Of a stretch of 64,000 bases of DNA, positions 8,377 through 18,123 are shown in pieces. Every line of letters begins with the position of its first letter. Positions within the stretch are counted from its first letter, which is position 1. A program made the translations under genes and the position numbers. Below the pieces are notes generated by a model. It had not been told where the DNA came from, searched no databases, and was given only the letters and a program-made list of their open reading frames with translations. This DNA is from Pedobacter kyonggii (lineage in GTDB: Bacteria; Bacteroidota; Bacteroidia; Sphingobacteriales; Sphingobacteriaceae): assembly GCF_004310665.1 (NCBI RefSeq), contig NZ_SIXF01000012.1, positions 62,001 through 126,000 on the forward strand, read 5' to 3'.

Positions 8377-8933
8377 TAATTATTAAAGAGTTCTTTTGCG
8401 CTAATGTTTTTACGCTCCTCAGCTGCGGTTTCTAAAACGGCAATGGGCTGGAAATTTAACATTCCGGCAAATAAACTGCCCGGAAACATCATAATCGAAT
8501 TATTGTAATCGGTTACCGAAGCATTATAGGTTCTTCTGGCGGCGGCAATCTGCTCTTCGCTTTCGGTCCAGGTAGTTTGCAGGTTGATAAAGTTGCTATT
8601 GGCTTTTAAATCAGGATAATTTTCGATGTTAACCATTAAACTTTTCACACTGTTGCTCAATTGGGCGTCTAAATCTGCTTTTTCTGCATTGCTAATGTTA
8701 GGTGAGCCTGCTTTAGATCTCAGTTCAACTATTTTGGTCAAAGTTCCCTGCTCGTAAGTAGTGTACTGTTTTACCACTTCAACAAGATTTGGAATAAGGT
8801 CGAACCGTTTTTTAAGCATTACATCAATCGCCGAGAAAGCATTGGTTACCTGGTTTTTCTTCCCGATAAGCGAGTTGTAAAAGAAAATCCCGATAAGGAA
8901 TATTAGTCCGATAATAACGAGGGCAATAATCAT
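8376..8933 (-). CDS. lemA: LemA family protein
   Basis: 185 residues. An N-terminal membrane anchor (ALVIIGLIFLIGIFFYNSLI) is followed by a helical domain with the family signature: KNQVTNAFSAIDVMLKKR, DLIPNLVEVVKQY, then RRTYNASVTDYNN and an Asn/Pro-rich FPGSLFAG segment. The N-terminus is expected outside and the helical bundle inside or in the periplasm, as in other LemA proteins. It is the first gene of a two-gene operon with the DUF3137 protein. Function is unknown. Confidence 0.92.
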   Translation of the reverse strand: MIIALVIIGLIFLIGIFFYNSLIGKKNQVTNAFSAIDVMLKKRFDLIPNLVEVVKQYTTYEQGTLTKIVELRSKAGSPNISNAEKADLDAQLSNSVKSLMVNIENYPDLKANSNFINLQTTWTESEEQIAAARRTYNASVTDYNNSIMMFPGSLFAGMLNFQPIAVLETAAEERKNISAKELFNN

Positions 8934-8983
8934 AATTTTAGTTTAAGGTTTAGAGAATAAAGATAAGAAAAGGTTACAAAATG

Positions 8984-10798
8984 TTATCGCTTTTCATTTT
9001 GTTCCTGTTCACGCTTTATCCGCCGCTCTAAGCGCTTCTGCTTCCTTTGGATATGATTGGCCCGCATAGCCTTGAATTTTGCAATATGTTCACGTACTTC
9101 ATCCTGTTTTTCTTCTGTAATACCGATGCTATATTTTATGCCCGTGAAAAGGCTCTTCCAGATCATGTTAAAGAAAGATGTATTTGCCGGCCTACTGTAA
9201 TTTACGGTTACAGGTACCAGCTTTCCGTCTGCACCTGGGTTTTCTGATTTGATGATTAAAGCATTTGCTAAGAAAGAAAGAAAACCGCGGGTAACCAGGT
9301 GATCTTTTTCAGGATCGTTTTTCATCAGCGCTACAGAAAGGTCGTAATAGGAGAATGCTACCGTTCCTTTTGCGCCTAAATCGTTCGCTTTAAAATTAAA
9401 CTTCAACTTATCTACACTCCCACGGTTAATGCGGACCAAGCCTAAGGGTTTGGTAATCTGATTTAAAACCCGCGCATTAAAATTGTGTAAAACCCCATTG
9501 TAAGAAAAGGCACCATTCTTAGCGGTAAGATCAAATATGAAATTTACATCGAGCTTCCCCTGTCCAAATAGGTAAGTGTTCAGGTTAACTTCCATAATGG
9601 GGTTTATGGCTTTAATTTTTTCGAGATTGGTAGCGTTTTTTATAATGCCCGAGGTATGCTCAAAAGTGATATGCCCCTTTTGGTTACTCTCATTGTTGTA
9701 AACCGCGTAATTCACATTAATATCTTTCAGCTGGATTTTCTGGACCAGAATAGGTGCATGAACAAGTTGCAAAAGTTGATGAGGAAATTTTCCGATTTTG
9801 CTTTCCTGTGGTTTACTGGGTAGGCCGTTATGGTTAAATACCGAAACGAAGCCATTGGTAATGGCCATTTCTTTCGCCCAAAGTTCTTGTTTGCTAATGT
9901 ATAAAGGCAAATCAATCCCATTAAGCATAATGTCGCTCATCTTGATGTTGAAACGTTCCCTGGCATACCCTGCAGCTTTGCCAAAATTCATTTCATCATG
10001 TAATGGCACTAAAGCAAAACTGTTAATCCTTAACTTGCCCGTTGTGGCCCTAAAATCCAGTTTATCTAATTTGATATCGTACATCTTGTCTGGTGTACGG
10101 TATACATAGTTGTTGAGGTTAATCACAATATCTTTAAGCAGATAAAAACGGGATGGATCGTCAGCAGAAGTAGAATCGACCAATAGGTCGGTTAAAGTAA
10201 TGTTGAGGTCATCAATAGAAAAAGGAGTAGAATTTATTCTGTTTTTATTGACGTATTTAAAACTGACATCCTTAAACCGGATGCTTTTAATACTAAACTC
10301 TTTCAGGTTTTTAGAAATGATATCGTAAGGCGATTTAATGGGCCTGGGCGCACGCCCCTCGTTAAAAGCAAATTGCTGGTTAACCATTGTTACCTCAGGT
10401 TTATCAAATATGATTTCCTCTAGCTGCAGCTTTTTTTCGCGGTACAAGGTTAATGGGTGGAAGTGCTTCACCACCAGTTTTTTTAAAGAAACTGTGTATA
10501 AGTTATTTGGTGCTCTTTTTAAGGCTATGAGTTGCTTAAACCGATTGGTATCGGGTGTGATTTTTACATTTTGCAAGGTGGCATTACCTGTAATTATGTT
10601 TGTAGAAACTTTGGTAAAGCTAATGGTATATAAACTGTCGGTTGATTTATAGAGCAGTGTTTTGATCCTGTCCGTTAAAATAGGGCGCGACTTAACATTT
10701 AACAACCAGGCTATACCTGCAAGTACGATAAAAACACTGAGTAATGTACACGCAATCCATTTAAAAACTCTATAACGGTATCTTCTGGTATCAGGCAT
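8984..10798 (-). CDS. Membrane-anchored AsmA-like protein, paralogue 1
   Basis: 604 residues. A single N-terminal membrane segment (about 14-32) is followed by KSRPILTDRIKTLLY and a long beta-rich region with many short 'I.DI..D' strands, then a highly basic tail (RKQKRLERRIKREQEQNEKR). Residues aligned by eye with the next gene include RPILT(D/E)(R/K)IK, DLL(V/L)DS and GFLSFLANA(L/I)(I/L)(I/V)K, so the two are tandem paralogues. The layout of one membrane anchor plus extended beta strands resembles AsmA/TamB-type proteins that handle lipids at the envelope; this is inference from architecture. 68 bases separate it from its upstream paralogue, so co-transcription is likely. Confidence 0.7.
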   Translation of the reverse strand: MPDTRRYRYRVFKWIACTLLSVFIVLAGIAWLLNVKSRPILTDRIKTLLYKSTDSLYTISFTKVSTNIITGNATLQNVKITPDTNRFKQLIALKRAPNNLYTVSLKKLVVKHFHPLTLYREKKLQLEEIIFDKPEVTMVNQQFAFNEGRAPRPIKSPYDIISKNLKEFSIKSIRFKDVSFKYVNKNRINSTPFSIDDLNITLTDLLVDSTSADDPSRFYLLKDIVINLNNYVYRTPDKMYDIKLDKLDFRATTGKLRINSFALVPLHDEMNFGKAAGYARERFNIKMSDIMLNGIDLPLYISKQELWAKEMAITNGFVSVFNHNGLPSKPQESKIGKFPHQLLQLVHAPILVQKIQLKDINVNYAVYNNESNQKGHITFEHTSGIIKNATNLEKIKAINPIMEVNLNTYLFGQGKLDVNFIFDLTAKNGAFSYNGVLHNFNARVLNQITKPLGLVRINRGSVDKLKFNFKANDLGAKGTVAFSYYDLSVALMKNDPEKDHLVTRGFLSFLANALIIKSENPGADGKLVPVTVNYSRPANTSFFNMIWKSLFTGIKYSIGITEEKQDEVREHIAKFKAMRANHIQRKQKRLERRIKREQEQNEKR

Positions 10799-10866
10799 TA
10801 AAAAATGAGAGGCTGTAGTTTTATTAGCAATATACGGTTATAAACATATATTTTAAAAATGTAAGA

Positions 10867-12654
10867 TCAGTTTTTTTCTCTCTGGGCCTTGCGCGCTGCT
10901 TTTCTGTCTGCCCGTTTTTGCTCCCTTATTTTTTTTGCAATTACTTTTTGCTGTTTTACTGGATTCTTTTCAGGTACCACACCAACACCTGCAATATCCT
11001 TTATGCCCACAAAAACGGTTTTCCACATCAGGTTAAAAAAGGAGGCCGAATTAATTCTAGTATTGGCCATGCTTGCTGTTCTTGGTGCTTCGCCTTTTTG
11101 TGGATTTTCGTTTTTAACTAAAATGGCATTGGCCAAAAAAGACAAAAACCCTTTTTCCTTGGTTCCCTCTCCATCAATATTGTCTGATAAGAGCTTTACT
11201 TTTAGGTTTGTGTACAGCATGTTCATCTTGCCCGATGCAGATCTTAAATTTCCGTTAGCGCTGAAATCGATATGTTGTACATCACCGCTCTCTATCTCTA
11301 TTAAACCCAGGGCTTTCGATAGTGGGTTTAAATTTTTTAGATTGAATTTACCCAGATTCCCACTATAGGTAAATGCACCATTATTATCGGTAAGATTAAA
11401 ATCGATTTTTACGTTCAGCTTTCCTGAGCCCATTAAAAGCGAGTTTAAATCTGCCACGGCATGGTTCTTTTTGCGCAATTGCAAACTATCGTTGGTTACA
11501 TTTAAAATGTTTCCTGTTAGTGCTTTAAAATCAACCGATCCAATTTTTTTACTCGCCGGGTTAAATTCAGCATATTTAACATTGATGTTTCTTAGCTTTA
11601 CCGTATCAATCAGGGTAGGCATGTTTAATCTTTTTAGGGCCATATGCGGGTAGTTTCGGCCTTTATCAAAACCTGGTGGAGGTGGCGATTCGCGGCTCAT
11701 AAAAACTTCTACATTTGCCGGGCCAATCCCCAACGATTTTGCATGCAGTTTCTGGTCGGTATTTAAACCAATAAAATCGACCCCGTGAAATTCTATTTTA
11801 TCAAAATTGAAGTTATACCGGTCTTTCTGGATCTTGTATTTTCTTGCAAAAGGAAGCTCATCGTACAATGGCGTAAGATTAAATCCTTTAACCGTTATTT
11901 TTTTTGATGCAGTAGAACCTTTAATGGTGTCAACTCTCATTGAGTACATTTTATCTTTCGTTATCGATTTATAACCCGAAATCTGAAAAGATGCATCTTT
12001 TGTATAGTAAAATCTTGTTGTGTCGTTGCCCGAAAGCGAATCCAACAAGAAGTCGTTAATGTTGATATCGAGGTGTTTGATCGAGTTTTTGGTTTTTTTT
12101 GCTGCGGTTTTGTTAATATAATCGAAATCTGCATCTATAATTTTAATGCTTTTAACATGTATCGATTTAAAAGTTTTCGAAATCTGTTCGTAAAGCGATT
12201 TTTCATCTTTTATGCTATCGGCTTTCTTGGTCACTTTGTTAAAAATCATATTGATAGACGGCTTTTGTAAAAGGATTTCATTTACATCTATCCGCTTTTT
12301 AAAGTAGGCCGTTAATATTCCAACACGGCTAATCTGTAGTTTCTTTAATTTAAGCTCGAAAGTATGGGCAGGAGCCAGTTGTTTTTTCTTTAAGCTGTCG
12401 AAAACGGCTGTATCGGGTATTAGTGTAACATCGCGCAGCGCCAGGCTACCTGTAATTACATTTAAGTTAATGCTTTTAAAATCTATGCGGTACAAATGGT
12501 GCGAGCCATTATAAACCTCAGACTTAATTTTTTCGGTCAATATAGGTTTCCATCGGGCGCTTAAAAACATGGCGCCAAATGCAACAATTAAAATCAATAT
12601 GCCGAATATGCTTCCTATCCAGATCCAAACTTTATTCTTATGCTGAGCTGTCAT
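10867..12654 (-). CDS. Membrane-anchored AsmA-like protein, paralogue 2
   Basis: 595 residues. N-terminal membrane segment at about 11-30 (IWIGSIFGILILIVAFGAMF), then KPILTEKIKSEVY and a long beta-strand-rich part. Near the end, SGDVQHIDFSANGNLRSASG and GFLSFLANAILVKNENP match the same places in the following gene. The tail is very basic (KIREQKRADRKAARKAQREK). It is first in a two-gene run. The role is unknown; envelope lipid transport or regulation of outer-membrane assembly is a guess from AsmA-like architecture. Confidence 0.7.
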   Translation of the reverse strand: MTAQHKNKVWIWIGSIFGILILIVAFGAMFLSARWKPILTEKIKSEVYNGSHHLYRIDFKSINLNVITGSLALRDVTLIPDTAVFDSLKKKQLAPAHTFELKLKKLQISRVGILTAYFKKRIDVNEILLQKPSINMIFNKVTKKADSIKDEKSLYEQISKTFKSIHVKSIKIIDADFDYINKTAAKKTKNSIKHLDININDFLLDSLSGNDTTRFYYTKDASFQISGYKSITKDKMYSMRVDTIKGSTASKKITVKGFNLTPLYDELPFARKYKIQKDRYNFNFDKIEFHGVDFIGLNTDQKLHAKSLGIGPANVEVFMSRESPPPPGFDKGRNYPHMALKRLNMPTLIDTVKLRNINVKYAEFNPASKKIGSVDFKALTGNILNVTNDSLQLRKKNHAVADLNSLLMGSGKLNVKIDFNLTDNNGAFTYSGNLGKFNLKNLNPLSKALGLIEIESGDVQHIDFSANGNLRSASGKMNMLYTNLKVKLLSDNIDGEGTKEKGFLSFLANAILVKNENPQKGEAPRTASMANTRINSASFFNLMWKTVFVGIKDIAGVGVVPEKNPVKQQKVIAKKIREQKRADRKAARKAQREKN

Positions 12655-13054
12655 TTGTTATGGCTTATCGATATGTAACAGATAGAAGCGCGAAAGGTTT
12701 TTTTGAAGCGGAACGCCTAAAGAAAAGGAATGTTAATTGCTTTATTACTAAAATTGTTTTTTTGGAGCGTAAGGGCAGTATAAGCAATATTGTTTGCTCC
12801 TTTGCTACGCTTGTACGCTTTGGCCGTCGTACCTCCTGCCTGCATGGTACCGCTTCGCCAAGGGCTAGATGGGTTAGGACGGCAGCACTGAAAATAGTAG
12901 CAAGAACAGCTGTAATCTAAACCCGACCGTAGCGGGATCCCACAATTTTTTCAATTGGGGCAGAAGCGGGGGCGGGGCTGTAGCCCACCATTGGTACCGA
13001 AGCGTTTATTTCCAAAAAAAATCTTTTTTAACAAGCATGAAGTCATTTAGTGCC

Positions 13055-13121
13055 AATCTTAATACCGTTGCGATCTTCCCCTAATAGTAAGATTGCTTCG
13101 TCTTTCCTTCTCGCAATGACG
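13055..13121. repeat. Palindromic interspersed repeat (CATTGCGAGA...AGCAATC type)
   Basis: AATCTTA (13055-13061) and TAAGATT (13088-13094) are perfect inverted copies. They are followed by GATTGCTTCGTC...TCGCAATGACG to 13121. Read on the - strand this is CGTCATTGCGAGA...GACGAAGCAATC, a sequence type I recall as a widely dispersed bacterial intergenic repeat (from memory, not searched). Confidence 0.55.
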
Positions 13122-13166
13122 TGAAGATCATAATCGTACTGTAAACATTTAAACAAAATATGTCAA

Positions 13167-13199
13167 TTTGTCACTTTTAATTTTATTTATGTATTTTTG
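13167..13199 (+). promoter_or_regulatory. Bacteroidota-type promoter of miaB
   Basis: TTTG (13167-13170), 21 bases, then TATTTTTG (13192-13199), an exact fit to the TTTG/TAnnTTTG consensus of the Bacteroidota primary sigma factor. The miaB ATG is 25 bases further on. Confidence 0.7.
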
Positions 13200-13223
13200 C
13201 AATCCCCAAAATGTTTTTAAATA

Positions 13224-14639
13224 ATGATTGATTTACAAGTACAGGATAAGACGCACGATGAAGCAAGGCAAGGTGAAGCTTTAATTTTAGATACACCGAT
13301 TAAAGCCGATGCCCGTAAATTATACATCGAAAGTTATGGTTGTGCAATGAATTTTGCTGATAGCGAGATTGTTGCTTCTATTCTTTCCGAAACAGGATTT
13401 GAAACCACAGGGGATTATCACCAGGCCGATGTAATTTTCATCAATACCTGCTCTATCCGCGAAAACGCTGAAACCAGGGTTAGGAATCGTTTGTCGCAGT
13501 TCGGTGTCGAAAAACGCCGTAATCCGAAATTAATTGTTGGGGTTTTGGGCTGCATGGCAGAACGTTTAAAATCTAAATTTTTAGAAGAAGAGCGGTTGGT
13601 TGATGTGGTAGTAGGCCCTGATGCTTACCGCGATCTGCCTAACTTAATTGAACAGGTAGAAAGTGGGCATAAAGCGGTTAATGTGCTTTTATCCCGCGAA
13701 GAAACTTATGCAGATATTAGCCCGGTACGTTTAAACAGCAACGGAATTACCGCCTTTATTTCCATTACCCGTGGCTGCAATAATATGTGTTCTTTCTGCG
13801 TGGTTCCTTTTACCCGCGGCCGCGAACGGAGCCGCGATGCTCATTCCATTATAAAAGAAGCAAAAGGTTTATTTGAAGCTGGTTACCGTGAGGTTACGCT
13901 TTTAGGCCAAAATGTAGATTCGTATACCTGGACATCGGAAGATGGAACAGAAACCGTAAACTTTGCGCAACTTTTAGAGCAAACAGCTTTAGTTAGCCCT
14001 GATTTAAGGGTACGTTTTTCTACTTCACATCCAAAAGATATTACCGACGAGGTTTTACATACGATTGCTAAATACGATAACATCTGTAATTATATCCACT
14101 TGCCAGTTCAATCAGGTAATACCCGGATATTGGAGTTAATGAACAGGACTTACACCCGCGAATGGTATATTAATCGTATTGATGCCATCCGTAACATTAT
14201 ACCAGGTTGTGCAATTTCTACCGATATCATTGCTGGTTTCTGTACTGAAACAGAAGAAGAGCATCAAGAAACCCTGAGTATGATGGATTACGTAGAGTAT
14301 GATTTTGCATATAACTTCACTTATTCTGAAAGACCGGGAACTTTAGCAGCCCGTAAACTAGAAGATGATATTCCTGAAGAAGTAAAAAAACGCCGATTAG
14401 CTGAAATTTTAGCCAAACAACAGGCACATTCGTTAATGCGTTTGCAAGAGTGGGTGGGTAAAACCGTTCGTGTTTTAATTGAAGGCACTTCTAAAAAATC
14501 TGATCTTGATTATTGCGGAAGAGGAGATAGCGGAGCCATGGCGATTTTCCCTGCAATTGAAGGCGTTAAGCCGGGCGAATATGCAAATGTATTTATCGAA
14601 AAATGCACATCAGCTACGCTAATTGGTAAAATAGTTTAA
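13224..14639 (+). CDS. miaB: tRNA-2-methylthio-N6-dimethylallyladenosine synthase
   Basis: 471 residues, a normal length for the family. MiaB is a radical SAM enzyme with two Fe-S clusters that adds a methylthio group to i6A37 of tRNAs reading UNN codons. The N-terminal MTTase domain shows its three cysteines ([27 protein letters not shown]). The radical SAM motif is [11 protein letters not shown], followed by [13 protein letters not shown]-terminal TRAM domain begins near [15 protein letters not shown]. It is the first gene of the run to secG. Confidence 0.97.
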   Translation: MIDLQVQDKTHDEARQGEALILDTPIKADARKLYIESYGCAMNFADSEIVASILSETGFETTGDYHQADVIFINTCSIRENAETRVRNRLSQFGVEKRRNPKLIVGVLGCMAERLKSKFLEEERLVDVVVGPDAYRDLPNLIEQVESGHKAVNVLLSREETYADISPVRLNSNGITAFISITRGCNNMCSFCVVPFTRGRERSRDAHSIIKEAKGLFEAGYREVTLLGQNVDSYTWTSEDGTETVNFAQLLEQTALVSPDLRVRFSTSHPKDITDEVLHTIAKYDNICNYIHLPVQSGNTRILELMNRTYTREWYINRIDAIRNIIPGCAISTDIIAGFCTETEEEHQETLSMMDYVEYDFAYNFTYSERPGTLAARKLEDDIPEEVKKRRLAEILAKQQAHSLMRLQEWVGKTVRVLIEGTSKKSDLDYCGRGDSGAMAIFPAIEGVKPGEYANVFIEKCTSATLIGKIV

Positions 14640-14693
14640 AAGGTAGAGGGCAAGAGGCGTAAGGTCTAATATCTCAAATCTCAAATCTAAAGA

Positions 14694-15941
14694 ATGGATA
14701 CACAAAATATTAAACAACGGTTCGGTATTATTGGCAATTCGCCATTGCTTAACCGTGCCATCGATATTGCAAGCCAGGTAGCACCAACTGATATGTCGGT
14801 GTTAATAACAGGCGAAAGTGGTAGCGGTAAAGAGGTGTTCTCGCAAATTATTCATCAAATGAGTGCCCGTAAACACGGTGCTTTTATTGCTGTAAACTGC
14901 GGCGCCATTCCCGAAGGAACCATTGATTCTGAACTGTTTGGTCACGAGAAAGGATCTTTTACAGGTGCGCACGAGGCACGTAAAGGTTATTTTGAAGTAG
15001 CAAACGGCGGAACCATTTTTTTAGATGAGGTTGCTGAGCTGCCTTTGGGTACACAGGCGCGTTTGCTGCGTATTCTAGAAAGCGGAGAATACTTGCGCGT
15101 AGGCTCATCTAAAGTTCAGAAAACAGACGTCCGCATTATTGCCGCAACCAATGTTGATGTGTATAACCGCGTTAAAAACGGAAAATTCCGCGAAGATTTA
15201 TATTACAGGTTAAATACCGTTCCATTGCGCATACCGGCTTTGCAAGAGCGTAAAGAAGATATTTATTTATTATTCAGAAAATTCTCTGCCGATTTTAGCG
15301 ATAAATACCGTAGTCCTGCATTGCATTTGGAGCCAGATGCCATTCAGATCCTAACCAATTATAGCTGGCCGGGTAATGTTCGTCAGCTAAAAAATATTGC
15401 CGAGCAGATCTGTGTATTAGAGAAAGACCGTAATGTTACCGGACAGGCCATTTTAAACTATATCCCGAACGAGGCCGGAAGTAACCTGCCAATGACGATC
15501 AATGCGCAGTCGAAAGAAGATTTTACAGAAAGAGATATTTTGTACAAGGTACTTTTCGATATGAAAAAGGATATGGTTGAGCTTAAAAAACTCGTTGCCG
15601 AAATTATTCAGCACGGTGGAAATACCGCTACCGTTTTGGCAGATAATCCACAGTATATCAATCAGCTATATCGTGATGTAGAATTGCCAGCAGGGCAAGA
15701 GCATGCCTTTACCATTCAGCAACCTACACCAAGCAATAATAATAACAACAACAATAACAATGCTGATTATTTTGCGCATGAGGCCGAAGAGGTAGAAGAA
15801 TCTTTGTCGTTAGTGGATAAAGAATCAGATCTGATTAAAAAAGCTTTAAAAAAACATAAGGGTAAACGTAAGTTTGCCGCGCAAGAATTGGGCATTTCGG
15901 AGCGTACGCTGTACAGAAAAATTAAAGAATTAAATTTATAA
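14694..15941 (+). CDS. Sigma-54-dependent transcriptional activator without receiver domain
   Basis: 415 residues. The AAA+ domain begins almost at the N-terminus: Walker A GESGSGKE (about 40-47), GSFTGA sigma-54 contact loop (about 87-92, with Ser in place of the usual Ala), Walker B GGTIFLDE (about 105-112). A Fis-type helix-turn-helix ends the protein (KRKFAAQELGISERTLYRKIKEL). There is no N-terminal sensing domain, so activity must be set by expression level or partner proteins. Nine Asn codons in a row (15735-15761, AAT/AAC mixed) lie in the linker before the DNA-binding domain. The gene lies 54 bases after miaB and 38 before lptE, a grouping often seen in Bacteroidota. Confidence 0.93.
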   Translation: MDTQNIKQRFGIIGNSPLLNRAIDIASQVAPTDMSVLITGESGSGKEVFSQIIHQMSARKHGAFIAVNCGAIPEGTIDSELFGHEKGSFTGAHEARKGYFEVANGGTIFLDEVAELPLGTQARLLRILESGEYLRVGSSKVQKTDVRIIAATNVDVYNRVKNGKFREDLYYRLNTVPLRIPALQERKEDIYLLFRKFSADFSDKYRSPALHLEPDAIQILTNYSWPGNVRQLKNIAEQICVLEKDRNVTGQAILNYIPNEAGSNLPMTINAQSKEDFTERDILYKVLFDMKKDMVELKKLVAEIIQHGGNTATVLADNPQYINQLYRDVELPAGQEHAFTIQQPTPSNNNNNNNNNADYFAHEAEEVEESLSLVDKESDLIKKALKKHKGKRKFAAQELGISERTLYRKIKELNL

Positions 15942-15979
15942 GTTCATCGCCTTTAAAAACAAATTATATTTATATACTG

Positions 15980-16492
15980 ATGAAAATAAAAATATTTGCT
16001 TTAATCCTTGTTGCTACAATACTGAGTGCCTGCTCTTATAAATTCAGTGGAGCATCAACAACAGGATTAAAAACGGTGGTTGTTCGGGTGTTTGAAAACA
16101 ATGCACCATTAGTGGTGCCAACACTAAGTAACCAGATTACCGAATCGTTAAAAACCCGGATCCGTAATCAGACCAAATTGATTATCTCTCCTACTGGTGA
16201 AGGCGATGCATCATTTGAAGGCAGAATAACAGGTTATGATATTAAGCCGGTTGCGCTTCAAAATAGTGCTACACCTACTTCGGGTGCAAACAGATTAACC
16301 ATAACCGTTTCGGTAAAGTATAAGAACAATATAAAAGAACACGAAAAAGAAAGTTTTGAAGAAAGCTTTACCAAATATTTCGATTTTCCGATCAGTGGGG
16401 CACCAATTCAAACCTTATTGCCTGGGGCTATCGAAAATATCAACAAACAATTATCGGAAGATATTTTTAACCGTGCATTTGCGCAGTGGTAA
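15980..16492 (+). CDS. lptE: LptE-family LPS assembly lipoprotein
   Basis: 170 residues. A lipoprotein signal peptide (ALILVATILSAC) ends at a lipobox Cys near residue 18. The mature protein starts CSYKFSGAST, with the LptE-like strands VVVRVFENNAPLVVPTLSNQ and LKTRIRNQTKL. LptE is the outer-membrane plug of LptD, which inserts lipopolysaccharide. Placement after the sigma-54 activator and before secG supports the call. Confidence 0.85.
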   Translation: MKIKIFALILVATILSACSYKFSGASTTGLKTVVVRVFENNAPLVVPTLSNQITESLKTRIRNQTKLIISPTGEGDASFEGRITGYDIKPVALQNSATPTSGANRLTITVSVKYKNNIKEHEKESFEESFTKYFDFPISGAPIQTLLPGAIENINKQLSEDIFNRAFAQW

Positions 16493-16566
16493 ATAAAGCA
16501 GGATTCTAAAAGACAAAATTTTCAAAACCCGTCTACATTTTTTTAACTTAGCGGCAAACCTCGATA

Positions 16567-17613
16567 ATGGATAACAAAAAGCTACTGGCAGATTTACTTG
16601 CGCAACCTGGAAAGGTTGGACCAGAGCATGTATCCATGTTGCAGGAAATGGTGGCGCAATTTCCATATGCTCAGCCCATTCATTTACTGTTAGCCAAGGC
16701 TAATGCATCAGCAGTGCCAAAGGCAGCACTCTATAGCCAGGGGCATGTACTGTTCCATGTTTTAAATATGGTTTCGGTTCGTGAAACAACAGAAGAAGAA
16801 ATTAATGAAGTATTTGCTGAAAATACACAGGATGAACGGGCAGTTTTTGAAGAAATAGGAGAATTAGCACCAGATCTTCACTCAGAAAACCCAGTAATTC
16901 CGATAGAAGCGCCAAATCAACTGCCAGATATTGATAGTCATTTAATGAACTTACCTGCAGATGATGATTCTTTTATTGAAAGTGTAGCTGCTACCGATTT
17001 CTTTGCCTTTGAACAGAAATTAAGTACAGATGTGGTTACGGCCGCACCAGAAATTGAAACGGTTGTTCCTGATGAGCCAGAAAGGAATTTTGTTTCGCAA
17101 TATAACGACGATAAGCTTCCATATACGTTTTTATGGTGGCTGGCTAAAACGCGTAAAGAGCACGAGCAGATTTTTCAGCCTTATGCACACCCTAATGCTG
17201 GTAAGGTAAAACCACAGCCGCAAAATAACCAACAGCAAGAAAGAGCTGAGTTTCAACAACAGTATGTTGAACATATCTTTCATATTCAAACGCCTTTCGA
17301 AGTAGCTGATCATTTAGCCGAATATCCTTCTGCCGAAATTAAAGATGCAAAGGGAGCTGAAATTATCGAGCGGTTCTTAAAAGAAGATCCAACAATTAAG
17401 CCTCCGAAGCCAGAACAAATAGACAATGAAAATAAGGCAAAGAAAAGTGCAGAAGACAATTATGACCTTGTTTCGGAGACTTTAGCTAAAATTTATATCG
17501 AGCAAATGCTTTATCACAAAGCCATAGATACTTATAAAAAATTAAGTTTGAAATATCCGGAAAAAAGCCGTTACTTTGCCGACCTTATCCAATCTATAGA
17601 AAAGAAATTTTAA
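16567..17613 (+). CDS. Hypothetical protein with C-terminal helical repeat region
   Basis: 348 residues, strongly acidic in the middle. The N-terminus (DLLAQPGKVGPEHVSMLQEM, then PYAQPIHLLLAKA) and the C-terminus (ETLAKIYIEQMLYHKAIDTYKKLSLKYPEK) look like tetratricopeptide helices; the last segment fits a single TPR well. There is no signal peptide or membrane segment, so it is probably cytoplasmic. It lies 14 bases before secG. I do not recognise a named family. Confidence 0.75.
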   Translation: MDNKKLLADLLAQPGKVGPEHVSMLQEMVAQFPYAQPIHLLLAKANASAVPKAALYSQGHVLFHVLNMVSVRETTEEEINEVFAENTQDERAVFEEIGELAPDLHSENPVIPIEAPNQLPDIDSHLMNLPADDDSFIESVAATDFFAFEQKLSTDVVTAAPEIETVVPDEPERNFVSQYNDDKLPYTFLWWLAKTRKEHEQIFQPYAHPNAGKVKPQPQNNQQQERAEFQQQYVEHIFHIQTPFEVADHLAEYPSAEIKDAKGAEIIERFLKEDPTIKPPKPEQIDNENKAKKSAEDNYDLVSETLAKIYIEQMLYHKAIDTYKKLSLKYPEKSRYFADLIQSIEKKF

Positions 17614-17627
17614 AATATAATATTACC

Positions 17628-17990
17628 ATGGTAACCTTTTTAATCATTTTATTAATTATTGCGTGTGTAGCCTTAGGCTTGTTTGTTTTAGTACAAAACC
17701 CTAAAGGCGGAGGTTTAGCTACAGGTGGTGGCACCAGTAACATGTTTGGTGTACAGCGTACCGGCGATGTTTTAGAAAAAGGATCGTGGGTATTGTTAAC
17801 CTTAATCGTAGTGTTAACCCTTGCCGTTACTACAATTGCTAAAACCAGCGGTGGTACTGCTGCGGTTGGAAATTCAGCTATTCAAGAGCGTTTAGACAAA
17901 ACACCATCACCATCTCCACTCGGCGGAAATTTAAACAGCACTAAACCTGCTGCTTCCACTCCAGCTAAAACAGATTCGACAAAGAAATAA
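17628..17990 (+). CDS. secG: Preprotein translocase subunit SecG
   Basis: 120 residues. Two membrane segments (VTFLIILLIIACVALGLFVLVQ and WVLLTLIVVLTLAVTTIA) flank the conserved NPKGGGLATGGG and NMFGVQRTGDVLEK loop. The C-terminal tail is Pro/Ser/Thr-rich (PSPSPLGGNLNSTKPAAST). SecG is the accessory subunit of SecYEG. A clear terminator follows at 18013. Confidence 0.95.
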   Translation: MVTFLIILLIIACVALGLFVLVQNPKGGGLATGGGTSNMFGVQRTGDVLEKGSWVLLTLIVVLTLAVTTIAKTSGGTAAVGNSAIQERLDKTPSPSPLGGNLNSTKPAASTPAKTDSTKK

Positions 17991-18012
17991 GTAATACTTA
18001 CCCGTATTTTAT

Positions 18013-18042
18013 AAAGCTTTCCTCAAAAGGGAAAGCTTTTTT
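18013..18042 (+). terminator. Rho-independent terminator after secG
   Basis: AAAGCTTTCC (18013-18022) pairs perfectly with GGAAAGCTTT (18030-18039), followed by T residues to 18042. Confidence 0.85.
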
Positions 18043-18123
18043 GGTTTTTAATATTTCGTAAAGAATGAATCGATCCCCTTTATCTCTTAACACACATTTA
18101 ATATAAAAGCTTTAAATTGCAAC

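Larger units (their letters stand above)
12655..13223. other. 569-base gene-free stretch with GC-rich and repeat-like sequence
   Basis: No convincing gene is present. Around 12820-13010 the base composition is distinctly GC-richer than the surroundings, with small hairpins such as GGGCT-GT-AGCCC (12975-12986) and two copies of TGGTACCG. From 13055 to 13121 lies a repeat-like palindromic segment. The last 60 bases carry the miaB promoter. Confidence 0.6.

Noticed and set aside
10889-11368. 159-codon + strand frame opposite the second AsmA-like gene
   Set aside because: It lies within a gene with a clear paralogue on the other strand and has a Phe/Cys-rich translation typical of antisense reading.
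12579-12920. 113-codon + strand frame at the edge of the 12655-13223 gap
   Set aside because: Its first part is antisense to a real gene and the rest is repeat-like GC-rich sequence, with no recognisable domain.
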